A stretch of 64,000 nucleotides of DNA from Chryseobacterium gallinarum (lineage in GTDB: Bacteria; Bacteroidota; Bacteroidia; Flavobacteriales; Weeksellaceae). The position numbers were made by a program, and so were the translations under genes. Below the pieces are notes generated by a model, which was given only the letters and a program-made list of their open reading frames with translations, did no database searches and was not told where the DNA came from. This document shows positions 7,673-15,762 of this stretch, piece by piece (position 1 is the stretch's first letter; each line of letters starts with the position of its first letter). The stretch is from positions 1,674,001 to 1,738,000 of the forward strand of contig NZ_CP009928.1 of the NCBI RefSeq assembly GCF_001021975.1, written 5' to 3'.

Positions 7673-8743
7673 TCAAAAAAGCTTTTTAAAATCTTTTGAA
7701 TATGGGGAATATGAACCATAAATATTATCAAATTTCACTTCCAGTTTATCCACCTTAAATTCATCATCAATCTGGTCCAGGCAAGTCACCACAAGATTTT
7801 TCTTTGTTGAACAGCTATAGGCTGCATCTAGTTTTAAAGCATAATTCAACAGTTTATAATCTAGTTCACCTACTCTGAGCTCCTTCTGGTATTCGTTAAA
7901 AGTACAGGTTTCTTCTTCATTATTTTTTAATACCATTGCGTTTTCGTTGCTCATCCATCCATTTCCGTGGCGTGTTGCATAACTTCTTGTGATATAAAAC
8001 ATTTCTATGGCTTCAATATTCAATTGTCTGCAGATTTCATATGCGTTTTTTGAGGTCGTATGAGCATAGGTCACATTGGGAAAAATACCATGATCCATAT
8101 CCAGTAAGATCCCCTGGCTTCCTTCAAATATAAGATGATCAAATGATTTTAAATAGGAATAATCATCTATTTTCCAATCTATTAAATCTATAACTTGTAA
8201 AAAAGTCCGCAATTCTTCTTCGATCTGATGATCATCCATAAAGCCATAGTAATAAGCAATACCTTTCAACTTTTCAACCAGCATTGTTCTGGGAGCTATT
8301 AAATCTATGGCAAATAGTTTATAGGGGCTTTCGTGTCTTTTCATGGTAGCGCCTATTCCCTTTCCACAGGTACCATGTTCCAGGTTTTTTGTATTGGTCC
8401 TGTTTTGCCATATATCAAACGGTGTGGTCACTTTTGCCAATGGATGTATGTGCAGCTCTATATTTCCGCTTTTTGTTTTTAATTCTTCTCTTTCATTCAA
8501 TAAGAAAATGGGATAAATTGTACAATGTTCAGTAAAATAGGACGGCAATCCGCGAAGAGCTCCACTTGCAAAACTGGAATGAATATGTTTTTTATCATCA
8601 ATCATCACCGTATGTGCCGCCTGTTGGCCCCCGGAAAACCTTATCACAACTGCTCCCGGATTCTGACGGGCAAGAAAGTCAGTAGTGATTCCCTTGCCTT
8701 CATCACCAAATCCTAATCCTATAACTATTTGTGCCGTTTTCAT
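7673..8743 (-). CDS. Diverged adenylosuccinate-synthetase-like protein
   Basis: 356 residues against about 430 for PurA. The GTPase-like N-terminus is kept: GFGDEGKGI at 12-20 (the usual last Lys is Ile) and the IMP/GTP region AAHTVMIDD near 42 with its His. The central FEGSQGILLDMDHG near 210 matches the PurA EGAQG...DHG block. The aspartate-binding TTTGRPRR-type loop is not recognisable, and the C-terminal portion of PurA is missing after a segment resembling GWFDAV...K-LD. So it is probably a nucleotide-dependent ligase with another substrate, not the housekeeping purine enzyme. It lies three bases after the VWA gene in the NrtR-linked operon. Confidence 0.78.
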   Translation of the reverse strand: MKTAQIVIGLGFGDEGKGITTDFLARQNPGAVVIRFSGGQQAAHTVMIDDKKHIHSSFASGALRGLPSYFTEHCTIYPIFLLNEREELKTKSGNIELHIHPLAKVTTPFDIWQNRTNTKNLEHGTCGKGIGATMKRHESPYKLFAIDLIAPRTMLVEKLKGIAYYYGFMDDHQIEEELRTFLQVIDLIDWKIDDYSYLKSFDHLIFEGSQGILLDMDHGIFPNVTYAHTTSKNAYEICRQLNIEAIEMFYITRSYATRHGNGWMSNENAMVLKNNEEETCTFNEYQKELRVGELDYKLLNYALKLDAAYSCSTKKNLVVTCLDQIDDEFKVDKLEVKFDNIYGSYSPYSKDFKKLF

Positions 8744-8746
8744 AAT

Positions 8747-9601
8747 TTAAAGCATTTGTATATGATCCAATCCTTCGTGATCTATTGTTTTAAACGCTTT
8801 ATTTTTAAACTTTTCACAGATGATTCCTTTAATAACATCCGGAATTTCCCTGTGATCTGTGATGGATATACAGTTTTGTCCTAATAATTCCTTCCAGCCC
8901 CTATCCGCTCTTATGGCCTGATCAGAATGCAAAACACTGATATGGTATACTTCATATTTCTTTTGAGCTTCCTCCAATAATTCATAATGAGTGTAAGTTT
9001 GCTGACCTGCTCCCATTATCTCTCTAATGGCAGATGCCGGCAATACTTTCAAACAAGGTTCATCACCTACTGTGAACAACAATCCTTTTTGATTTCTTTT
9101 TTCAAAGGCATCGGTTCTGGTATGAAAAGCAGCAAAATACCAGGCTAAAAGATAACTTTCCCCGGCATTCCCGCCGCCTCCGGATTCAATATAAGTACGG
9201 GTAAGCCACATATCCAGCTCTTCATCTCCGGATTCAAATTGCCCGACTTGTAGTGGATAGTTATCACACTCATGATCGCCAATTCCCAAAAACAAAAGTG
9301 CAGCATCAGGCACTCCTCCCTGTATAATACCTCCCATCAGTTTTGGCAATCCTTCTTTAATCAACTCATGCGGAATATGCCCCATACTTCCTGTAACATC
9401 CAGGCCCAGAATAACGGGAACTGAATTGGGATGCACTTCCGAATCTCTGGACTCTCTGAAAGAAATCCCGCTTGGGATCATTGATGAATGTGCTTTTCTC
9501 TTTGCGTTCTGAGTGAAAATTTCACCTGCGGATTTTGTTCCGTAACCAGCTTTACTTGCTCTGTCATAACGAGCATCTAAATCATATCTTGTACTTCCCA
9601 T
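8747..9601 (-). CDS. VWA domain protein
   Basis: 284 residues, cytoplasmic by absence of a signal peptide. A von Willebrand A domain begins near residue 60 (VPVILGLDVTGSMG). The MIDAS motif DxTxS is intact at Asp68-Thr70-Ser72, with a Gly-rich ESGGGGNAGES loop and a VGDEP segment supplying further metal-site residues. VWA proteins work as metal-dependent assembly factors, often paired with AAA+ ATPases, though none is adjacent here. Three-base gaps on both sides show tight coupling with the coiled-coil gene upstream and the PurA-like gene downstream, suggesting these three act together. Confidence 0.82.
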   Translation of the reverse strand: MGSTRYDLDARYDRASKAGYGTKSAGEIFTQNAKRKAHSSMIPSGISFRESRDSEVHPNSVPVILGLDVTGSMGHIPHELIKEGLPKLMGGIIQGGVPDAALLFLGIGDHECDNYPLQVGQFESGDEELDMWLTRTYIESGGGGNAGESYLLAWYFAAFHTRTDAFEKRNQKGLLFTVGDEPCLKVLPASAIREIMGAGQQTYTHYELLEEAQKKYEVYHISVLHSDQAIRADRGWKELLGQNCISITDHREIPDVIKGIICEKFKNKAFKTIDHEGLDHIQML

Positions 9602-9604
9602 GGC

Positions 9605-9940
9605 TTATCTTGTTTTTGCAAATAAATATTCAAATCTCTTTTGTGCTACCTCAAGCTGAATATTCAGATTTCTGATTGTTAATGATAATTCAATGTCTTT
9701 TTGAACAAATGTTTCGGAATTAAAGTCCGCAAATGTCAAGCTGTTTCTGTCCAAAGGACTGATGTCAATAAGCCCTTCCTGTTCTCGTTCAAGTCTTTTT
9801 ATTTTAAGTTCGATATCTTCAACTCTGCGCCTGTAGATCAGTTGTGCATCCTCCCCGATAATCCGAGCCCTGTCTTCTCTGATCTGATCATTATTTCTTT
9901 GTAATGACTTGATAAATCTTGGTGTTAATTCACTTTTCAT
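9605..9940 (-). CDS. Small coiled-coil protein of the NAD/ADP-ribose operon
   Basis: 111 residues, very rich in charged residues. The first 60 residues (RFIKSLQRNNDQIREDRARIIGE... IKRLEREQEG) and the last 30 look helical and coiled-coil forming, interrupted by an ISPLDRNSLTFADF stretch. No family recognised. The stop lies three bases before the VWA start, so the two are very likely translated together and may form a complex. An 81-base gap separates it from the NADAR gene upstream. Its reality is supported by position and by absence of a competing frame. Confidence 0.65.
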   Translation of the reverse strand: MKSELTPRFIKSLQRNNDQIREDRARIIGEDAQLIYRRRVEDIELKIKRLEREQEGLIDISPLDRNSLTFADFNSETFVQKDIELSLTIRNLNIQLEVAQKRFEYLFAKTR

Positions 9941-10021
9941 AACATTTATGTATTTATTACGCTAATTCATATGGACATAATTATGCTTATTTTCAATGTG
10001 ATTATAATGATTTATAAAACG

Positions 10022-10588
10022 TTACTCATCATTAATGATTTCCCTTTCCTCTTTCAATAGATCCCTTACCTCCATTAACGCAAATCCTAGCAGATTTTCT
10101 CCATTCCATAGTAAAGGATTTTCTGCCCTCTTATCTGTTTCCAGCATTCCGATACCCCAGATTTTATCATACGGACTTGCTTCTACTAAAACTTTATTAT
10201 TGGTAGACAAAAGAAATGATTTAAATCTCTGATTTTGAGAAAATTTTAAAAGATTTCCTGCTTTTACTATCTCATATTTCTGTTCATCCCAAATCTTCGG
10301 ATCAAAGTTTTTTACTTTCCTGCCTAAAGTTTTTGCCTGATTGGGAGTTTTAGCTTCTAAAATCTGCTTTAGTATTTCTGAATCATTAAAAAGTCTTGCT
10401 TTTCCGGCCATCATATAATGTTCAGCAGTATTATAAACTATCCCGTTTTCTTCAAACCTTCCGGGAAACCACTGACTAAAACACGATTTTGTAATTTCAT
10501 CTTTTACAGTATGTCCCCAGAAAAACAAAAACTTTAGCCTTTCTTTTTTCTGAAATCTTTCTGTAATATTTTGTACAGTATATTTCAT
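10022..10588 (-). CDS. NADAR family protein (YbiA-like)
   Basis: 188 residues covering a complete NADAR domain. LKFLFFWGH is near residue 19, SCFSQWFPGRF near 35, the signature YNTAEHYMMAGKARLF near 52, and DPKIWDEQKYEIV near 95. ASPYDKIWGIG near 137 and NLLGFALMEVRD near the end complete it. Members of this superfamily hydrolyse N-glycosidic bonds of ADP-ribose-type compounds; some reverse guanine ADP-ribosylation as antitoxins, others act in riboflavin by-product disposal. It is the first gene after the operator-flanked promoter, so it should be the most directly NrtR-controlled gene. Substrate here is unknown. Confidence 0.9.
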   Translation of the reverse strand: MKYTVQNITERFQKKERLKFLFFWGHTVKDEITKSCFSQWFPGRFEENGIVYNTAEHYMMAGKARLFNDSEILKQILEAKTPNQAKTLGRKVKNFDPKIWDEQKYEIVKAGNLLKFSQNQRFKSFLLSTNNKVLVEASPYDKIWGIGMLETDKRAENPLLWNGENLLGFALMEVRDLLKEEREIINDE

Positions 10589-10589
10589 A

Positions 10590-10608
10590 TTGTGTTATTT
10601 TCACACAA
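10590..10608. promoter_or_regulatory. NrtR operator O1, NADAR operon
   Basis: Inverted repeat TTGTGT-N7-ACACAA (10590-10595 and 10603-10608). It sits immediately before the NADAR start codon, shares its edge with the -7 element, and so covers the expected transcription start. A related site lies 53 bp further upstream (centre to centre), about five helical turns. Assignment to NrtR is by position and by recurrence at the nrtR promoter. Confidence 0.72.
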
Positions 10609-10636
10609 ATTTAAAAGATTATTACATTTCCCCCAA
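10606..10636 (-). promoter_or_regulatory. Promoter of the NADAR operon
   Basis: On the minus strand TAAATTTG (10613 to 10606) matches TAnnTTTG. TTG (10636 to 10634) lies 20 bases upstream, within the normal spacing. The transcript would begin inside O1 with a leader of roughly ten bases. Confidence 0.65.
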
Positions 10637-10641
10637 ATTTA

Positions 10642-10662
10642 TTTGTGTTATTTTTACACTAA
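10642..10662. promoter_or_regulatory. NrtR operator O2, NADAR operon
   Basis: GTGT-N7-ACAC (10645-10648 and 10656-10659) with further symmetric T/A flanks. It shares GTGTTATTTT with O1 and lies just upstream of the -33 TTG, so O1 and O2 bracket the promoter on the same helical face. Confidence 0.68.
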
Positions 10663-10757
10663 ATGACACAATTGCCTGATAATCAAATAGAAAAAAAATA
10701 TAAAAACCCTGTTAATTCAGGTTTTGGTTAAAGCCATTGTAATAGCATTACATAAAA

Positions 10758-10775
10758 AGCGGGCTAAAGCCCGCT
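10758..10775 (-). terminator. Terminator of nrtR
   Basis: AGCGGGC (10758-10764), TAAA loop, GCCCGCT (10769-10775), followed on the minus strand by TTTTT. It separates the regulator transcript from the operon promoter about 120 bases further on. Similar GC-rich hairpins are often dispersed in Bacteroidota spacers. The rest of 10663-10848 shows nothing else clear. Confidence 0.8.
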
Positions 10776-10848
10776 CTATTGATATATTTTACAGTCATAA
10801 TAACTGTGAACCCCGAATTTATCAAATCCGCCGTTTTTGTGAAACAAA

Positions 10849-11544
10849 TTATTTTATCTCAAAATAAAACCCTTGTTCTTCTAATTCTTTATACTTCTGC
10901 TGATTGAAAGTAAATAACTTACCCGGTCTTCCGCTTCCCTCTTTTTTAACGTTGTTGGTTTCATTAAGAAGCCCATAGCTCATTATTTTTTTGCGGAAGT
11001 TTCTCCGGTCTATCTCTTGTCCTAGAATAGTTTTGTAAAGATTTTCAAGGTCTGAAAAAGGAAATTCTTCATTAAGAAGATTAAAGCCGACCGGCTGGTA
11101 TTGTATTTTTGTACGCAGCCTTTTTAAAGCGACTTCAATGATGCTTTTATGATCAAAGGCGACCTTAGGAAGTTTATTGATACTGAACCACTGTGCATCA
11201 TCTGCATCAGAATCTGCAAACAATTCGTGATAGGAAGGATTTACAAGCCCCAAATAAGCCACAGAAACCACCCTGTTTCTTGGGTCACGGCCAACATCTC
11301 CAAATGTATAGAGTTGTTCTAAAAAATCGGGCTTTATGCCTGCCTCTTCATGTAATTCCCTTTTTACGGCATCATCCAGATTCTCATCGTCCAACACAAG
11401 ACCTCCCGGAAGGGCCCAGCCTCCTTTGAAAGGTTCTATTTTTCTTTTGATTAAAAGAATCTGTAGATCCCTTTTATCGAAATACCCGAAAATAACGGCA
11501 TCTACCGCGACTTTAATATCCTGTAATTTTTTTGGAGATTCCAT
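10849..11544 (-). CDS. nrtR: NrtR-type Nudix transcriptional regulator
   Basis: 231 residues from the ATG at 11544; the frame continues upstream to a TTG at 11571 but that would run through the operator. Residues about 10-140 are a Nudix domain: AVIFGYFDKRDLQILLIKR, then GGWALPGG, then a complete Nudix box (GLVLDDE...RELHEEAGI). The C-terminal 80 residues (VGFNLLNEEFPFSDLENLYKTILG onward) form the winged helix typical of NrtR/AraR-like regulators. These proteins bind ADP-ribose-type effectors and release DNA. An intact Nudix box means catalytic activity cannot be excluded. An inverted repeat just upstream implies autoregulation, and two more precede the NADAR operon. Confidence 0.85.
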   Translation of the reverse strand: MESPKKLQDIKVAVDAVIFGYFDKRDLQILLIKRKIEPFKGGWALPGGLVLDDENLDDAVKRELHEEAGIKPDFLEQLYTFGDVGRDPRNRVVSVAYLGLVNPSYHELFADSDADDAQWFSINKLPKVAFDHKSIIEVALKRLRTKIQYQPVGFNLLNEEFPFSDLENLYKTILGQEIDRRNFRKKIMSYGLLNETNNVKKEGSGRPGKLFTFNQQKYKELEEQGFYFEIK

Positions 11545-11551
11545 AAACTTA

Positions 11552-11572
11552 TTTGCGTTACGAATACACAAA
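11552..11572. promoter_or_regulatory. NrtR operator O3, nrtR promoter
   Basis: TTTGCGT-N7-ACACAAA (11552-11558 and 11566-11572), one mismatch from perfect symmetry and the same spacing as O1 and O2. It begins on the TTTG of the nrtR -7 element, exactly as O1 does at the NADAR promoter, and ends eight bases before the start codon. Confidence 0.7.
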
Positions 11573-11597
11573 GTTACTATTAAATGAATAAATACAA
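11569..11597 (-). promoter_or_regulatory. Promoter of nrtR
   Basis: On the minus strand TAACTTTG (11576 to 11569) matches TAnnTTTG, with TTG (11597 to 11595) 18 bases upstream. O3 overlaps its downstream edge. Confidence 0.6.
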
Positions 11598-11619
11598 AAT
11601 GATTTTAACAACAAATAAA

Positions 11620-11641
11620 AACCGTTTCGATTGAAACGGTT
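11620..11641 (-). terminator. Terminator of lepA
   Basis: AACCGTTTC (11620-11628), GATT loop, GAAACGGTT (11633-11641), then TTTTATTT on the minus strand. It lies just after the lepA stop. Confidence 0.85.
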
Positions 11642-11648
11642 CATATTT

Positions 11649-13445
11649 TTAATCATTAAGCTTTAATACTGCCATAAATGCAGACTGTGGTACTTCCACC
11701 CTTCCGATCTGCTTCATTTTCTTCTTACCTTCTTTCTGCTTTTCCAATAGCTTACGCTTTCTGGAGATATCTCCACCATAACATTTTGCGGTAACATCCT
11801 TTCTTAAAGCCTTAATGGTTTCCCTTGCAATCACTTTTGTACCCAAAGCGGCCTGAACAGCTATATCAAACTGCTGTCTCGGAATCAGCTCACGAAGCTT
11901 TTCACACATCTTTTTACCAATATGATAAGCATTACTGTCGTGAATCAGAGAGGAAAGGGCATCAACCATATCACCGTTGATCAGGATATCCATTTTTACA
12001 AGCTTTGAAGCTCTGAATCCTATCGGATGATAATCAAATGATGCATACCCTTTTGAGATTGATTTTAATCTGTCATAGAAATCGAAAACAACTTCTGCCA
12101 ATGGCATATTGAAAATCAATTCTACTCTTTCTGAAGTCAGGTAGCTTTGATTAACGATTTCCCCTCTTTTTTCAATACAAAGTGTCATTACAGCACCAAC
12201 GAAATCAGATTTTGTAATGATAGAAGCTTTGATAAAAGGTTCTTCTACTCTATCCATGATTGATGGATCCATCATTTCAGACGGGTTATTGATCAGAATC
12301 GGAACTTCAGGTTCTTTTTTAGAATATCCAAAATACGATACGTTCGGTACTGTGGTGATAACGTTCATATTGAACTCTCTATCCAGGCGTTCCTGTACGA
12401 TTTCCATGTGAAGCATCCCCAGGAATCCGCAACGGAATCCGAAACCAAGTGCCGCCGAACTCTCCGGTTCAAAAACCAGAGAGGCATCATTCAGTCTCAG
12501 TTTCTCCAATGAGAACCTCAATTCTTCAAAATCCTCAGAATCAATAGGGTAAATCCCGGCAAACACCATTGGTTTTACCTCTTCAAATCCTTCAATCGGT
12601 GCAGTTGCTGGTTTTTCAAAAGAAGTAATGGTATCACCTACTTTTACTTCTCTCGCATCCTTAATTCCGGAAATAATATAGCCAACATCTCCTGTTAAAA
12701 TTTCTTTTTTAGGAACCTGCTTTAGCTTTAGAGTTCCTACCTCATCTGCTTCATAGGTTTTGTCGGTAGCCATGAATTTTACCTTCTGCCCTTTTTTGAT
12801 GCTTCCGTTTACAACTTTAAAATAAGCCTCAATCCCTCTGAACGGGTTATAAACAGAATCAAAAATCAGAGCCTGAAGAGGAGCATCCGGATCTCCGACT
12901 GGTGCAGGAATTCTTTCTACAATCTGTTCCAGCAAGTGATGGACTCCCTCTCCTGTTTTTCCTGAAACTCTTAATACATCTTCATATTCACAACCAATCA
13001 GATTCATAATTTCATCGGTTACTTCTTCAGGATTCGCAGAAGGCAGATCAATTTTATTCAGGATCGGGATAATGGTAAGATCATTTTCCAATGCCAGATA
13101 AAGGTTGCTGATAGTTTGGGCCTGAATGCTTTGTGCGGCATCTACAATAAGAAGCGCACCCTCACAAGCCGCAATGGAACGGGAAACTTCGTAAGAGAAG
13201 TCTACGTGTCCCGGTGTATCGATCAGGTTTAAAGTATATTTTTCTCCTTTATACTCATAATCCATCTGGATAGCGTGGGATTTAATTGTAATTCCACGTT
13301 CTTTCTCCAGATCCATATCATCCAGTGTCTGAGATTGCAATTCTCGTTGAGTAACAGTATTGGTATACTCCAGAAGGCGGTCTGCCAAAGTACTTTTACC
13401 GTGGTCGATATGAGCAATTATGCAAAAATTTCGTATGTTTTTCAT
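11649..13445 (-). CDS. lepA: Elongation factor 4 (LepA)
   Basis: 598 residues, the standard length. G1 [10 protein letters not shown] at 11-20, G2 region [10 protein letters not shown] near 50, G3 DTPGHVDF near 77, G4 NKIDLPSA near 131. Then EF-G-like domains and the LepA-specific C-terminal domain with [25 protein letters not shown] near the end. It is a ribosome-associated GTPase that acts on stalled or mis-translocated ribosomes. Single gene with its own terminator; the start gives the usual [16 protein letters not shown] opening. Confidence 0.97.
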   Translation of the reverse strand: MKNIRNFCIIAHIDHGKSTLADRLLEYTNTVTQRELQSQTLDDMDLEKERGITIKSHAIQMDYEYKGEKYTLNLIDTPGHVDFSYEVSRSIAACEGALLIVDAAQSIQAQTISNLYLALENDLTIIPILNKIDLPSANPEEVTDEIMNLIGCEYEDVLRVSGKTGEGVHHLLEQIVERIPAPVGDPDAPLQALIFDSVYNPFRGIEAYFKVVNGSIKKGQKVKFMATDKTYEADEVGTLKLKQVPKKEILTGDVGYIISGIKDAREVKVGDTITSFEKPATAPIEGFEEVKPMVFAGIYPIDSEDFEELRFSLEKLRLNDASLVFEPESSAALGFGFRCGFLGMLHMEIVQERLDREFNMNVITTVPNVSYFGYSKKEPEVPILINNPSEMMDPSIMDRVEEPFIKASIITKSDFVGAVMTLCIEKRGEIVNQSYLTSERVELIFNMPLAEVVFDFYDRLKSISKGYASFDYHPIGFRASKLVKMDILINGDMVDALSSLIHDSNAYHIGKKMCEKLRELIPRQQFDIAVQAALGTKVIARETIKALRKDVTAKCYGGDISRKRKLLEKQKEGKKKMKQIGRVEVPQSAFMAVLKLND

Positions 13446-13563
13446 TTAAGAATCTTGTAATTTGCAAAGATAAGAAAATACAAGAGATTTTTTCATTCTT
13501 AGTTTTTGTTTTATTAAAACCCAAATAACAATACATTATGTGGACAAAATTAGCCTTTTTTCA

Positions 13564-14583
13564 CTATTGGTTTTTACCAAAATTTTCCGGAAAAATGTAA
13601 TTTCCTGTAAAGGGGTCAAGGTAAACTTTAGATCCTATTGTACTGCTTTTCTTACCGGATATACTGACGTCAATCACCGCACCGATAATACCTCCTATTA
13701 AACCACCTGCAGCAGCACCAATCATTGCACCATTTGTTGCTGTCTCCGGAAACAATTCTGCTTTTGTGACTTCAATAAAAACACCATCTTCATTTTTAAA
13801 AATTTCTGTATAACCTGCAGGAATAGTTTTATAGGCTATGCCATTATGTACAAAAGCATAGAAATTTCTTATTCCTTTTTTCTCCTCTCCCTTTACTGCT
13901 TTTGTAACAATTCCTTTATTATTGGTTTGTAAAGTAAATCCAGGTTCGGGAGTATGAGTAAAAAAGCTGTAATAGTCTTTGTAAGCTCCTTCTTTTAATT
14001 CGTCTGCTTTTAAAATATCAAGTTTATCTTTTAGTAAAGTAGTATAATGAGAAAGGTCATTTTCTGGAACAGTAAATTCCCATGGCTTTGCCTCATAGGA
14101 TTTTTTAAACAGATCAGTAAAAATTAAGGTTATTTTTCTTGCCAGATTTTGTGCCAGATAAGGTGTGGTTCTTGATGAAACAGCAGCTACTGTATCTTTT
14201 CTATACACAAAATGATATCCATCATCTCTTTTTATAAAAGTACTTGCTCTTAATTCAAGTTTTCCGATAGAATATTTTTCTTTCCTGTCTTCTGAAATAT
14301 TTAAGTTTTCCAACATAAGGACCAAATCATTGTTTCCTCTTACCGGATTGTATTTATAAAACCAATCTTTTAAGTCCTTACCGGCATCATTTTCAAAAAT
14401 CACCTTTACATTATCTTTATGGTACATGACCATTCCTATTTCCTGATTGGCTCTCTGATCTATCACAGTAAAACTTTTGATGGAATTTTTGCTGTCTTTA
14501 ATAGATTTTGAAAGATCTATAGTTTCTGTTTTCTGAGCATGTAATACTATAGAAAACAATAAAAAGAAAAGTATTTTTTTCAT
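13564..14583 (-). CDS. Exported protein with a glycine-zipper segment
   Basis: 339 residues with a signal peptide (MKKILFFLLFSIVLHAQ). I do not recognise the main domain. Near residue 285 there is a glycine-zipper stretch (GAMIGAAAGGLIGGIIGAV), a pattern found in membrane-inserting or outer-membrane-associated proteins. The middle contains repeated mention-worthy charged segments but no catalytic motif. It is a lone gene between lepA and the ECF sigma operon, on the same strand as both. Probably periplasmic or outer-membrane associated; function unknown. Confidence 0.7.
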   Translation of the reverse strand: MKKILFFLLFSIVLHAQKTETIDLSKSIKDSKNSIKSFTVIDQRANQEIGMVMYHKDNVKVIFENDAGKDLKDWFYKYNPVRGNNDLVLMLENLNISEDRKEKYSIGKLELRASTFIKRDDGYHFVYRKDTVAAVSSRTTPYLAQNLARKITLIFTDLFKKSYEAKPWEFTVPENDLSHYTTLLKDKLDILKADELKEGAYKDYYSFFTHTPEPGFTLQTNNKGIVTKAVKGEEKKGIRNFYAFVHNGIAYKTIPAGYTEIFKNEDGVFIEVTKAELFPETATNGAMIGAAAGGLIGGIIGAVIDVSISGKKSSTIGSKVYLDPFTGNYIFPENFGKNQ

Positions 14584-14627
14584 AATTTGACCTTTACTGC
14601 AAAAGTAAGAATTTGAAATACAATTAA

Positions 14628-14659
14628 ACGGCTCTCACAAAAAGGTCTGTGAGAGCCGT
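14628..14659 (-). terminator. Terminator of the ECF sigma operon
   Basis: A 12-bp perfect stem, ACGGCTCTCACA (14628-14639) with TGTGAGAGCCGT (14648-14659), and an eight-base loop. It is followed on the minus strand by TTTAATTG. It lies 22 bases beyond the stop of the Spy-like gene. Confidence 0.82.
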
Positions 14660-14681
14660 CCAACATTAAAAAAATAAACTA

Positions 14682-15191
14682 TTATGGGTTTTGTTTAGAT
14701 CCCGAAGTGTTATTGTGGTTGTGAGGTTTTCTTTCATTCATTTTATCTCTCATCATACCCTCAGATTGAAACAACTTCAAGACTTTTTGACAGGGAATCA
14801 CCTGCTGCATTTTATCTGCATATTTTTTCCTGTTATCTAACAGTTTCTGGCCTATTTCAAAGCTTTGCTGCAGCTTAGCTTTGGCTTCATCATCTGATAA
14901 GGTTTCAGGATTAAAGCTTGGATCAAACTGGCTTTTTATCTGCTTCTGACTTTCCAGGTATTCGTTATAAAGCTGTGTGAATTCTGCTTTATCACCCGGG
15001 TCTATATTCAGATTATCCATTATCATATTGTTTCTGAACTTCTTCAGCAATTCTTTTCTTTCTTCCGGAGAAAGATTATTGATCACCTCTTTTCTTTGCT
15101 TCGGATCCATCTTCTTCCAATCATAATCCGTCCTTTGGGCATTTAAGCCAAAACCATAAATAATAAAAAACGTAAATAATATCTTTTTCAT
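14682..15191 (-). CDS. Periplasmic Spy/CpxP-like helical protein of a sigma operon
   Basis: 169 residues with a signal peptide (about 1-18, ending LNAQ). The mature part is highly charged and helical (MDPKQRKEVINNLSPEERKELLKKF), as in CpxP/Spy-type periplasmic sensors. The C-terminus is His/Asn-rich. It is the third gene of an operon after an ECF sigma factor and an anti-sigma-like membrane protein, a position where Bacteroidota often encode such small helical periplasmic proteins. A role in sensing envelope or metal stress is inferred from that context. No sure family assignment. Confidence 0.65.
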   Translation of the reverse strand: MKKILFTFFIIYGFGLNAQRTDYDWKKMDPKQRKEVINNLSPEERKELLKKFRNNMIMDNLNIDPGDKAEFTQLYNEYLESQKQIKSQFDPSFNPETLSDDEAKAKLQQSFEIGQKLLDNRKKYADKMQQVIPCQKVLKLFQSEGMMRDKMNERKPHNHNNTSGSKQNP

Positions 15192-15199
15192 CTTTCTTA

Positions 15200-15745
15200 T
15201 TAATTATATAAATCCAAATAAACATCCTGAGTCGAATTACTTGCTAATTCTGCAATTTCAGAATTAGAAAACGAATCCAGATAATCATTCATCCGCGTTT
15301 CTTCTTTTTTTGTAACAGTTTTCACCGGTTGAGGGGAATCTGTTGGGTTATTATGGGTATTTTTAACGACATACCCTTTATTATTTTCCTGATTTCCAAC
15401 TGTTTGATTATTATTTTCAACAGAAGTTAAATCAGACTTCAACGTTTCGTAGGCAAGTTCGCCTTCTGTCTTAGGTTCTCCTTTACTGCTATCATTAATA
15501 GCATACGCTTTCGCTGAGTTCAATCTTTTTTCAACAGAATCATTATCAGAATTGAAAACATAAGTTGCTCCAAAAATCAAAGCCAGTGATGCAGCTGCGG
15601 CATACATCCAGTTTAATTTAAAGACAGGCGCTTTCTGACTTGTCTTTATATCATTCATAACCTTTTCCTGAATATTCTCAAACAGGTCATCAGGAACTGT
15701 GTAAATGTTTTTACGCTCTAATTTTTCAATATCGAACTCTTTCAT
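15200..15745 (-). CDS. Putative anti-sigma factor, single-pass membrane protein
   Basis: 181 residues. A cytoplasmic N-terminal 45 residues (FDIEKLERKNIYTVPDDLFENIQEKVM) precedes one transmembrane helix at about 47-66 (WMYAAAASLALIFGATYVF). A low-complexity Asn/Lys/Thr-rich periplasmic part follows. Size, topology and position 17 bases after the ECF sigma gene are those of anti-sigma factors, although no zinc-binding anti-sigma motif is visible. It would hold the sigma factor at the membrane until a signal arrives. The assignment rests on context more than on sequence. Confidence 0.65.
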   Translation of the reverse strand: MKEFDIEKLERKNIYTVPDDLFENIQEKVMNDIKTSQKAPVFKLNWMYAAAASLALIFGATYVFNSDNDSVEKRLNSAKAYAINDSSKGEPKTEGELAYETLKSDLTSVENNNQTVGNQENNKGYVVKNTHNNPTDSPQPVKTVTKKEETRMNDYLDSFSNSEIAELASNSTQDVYLDLYN

Positions 15746-15762
15746 CTTTGTTTTTTCAAAAA

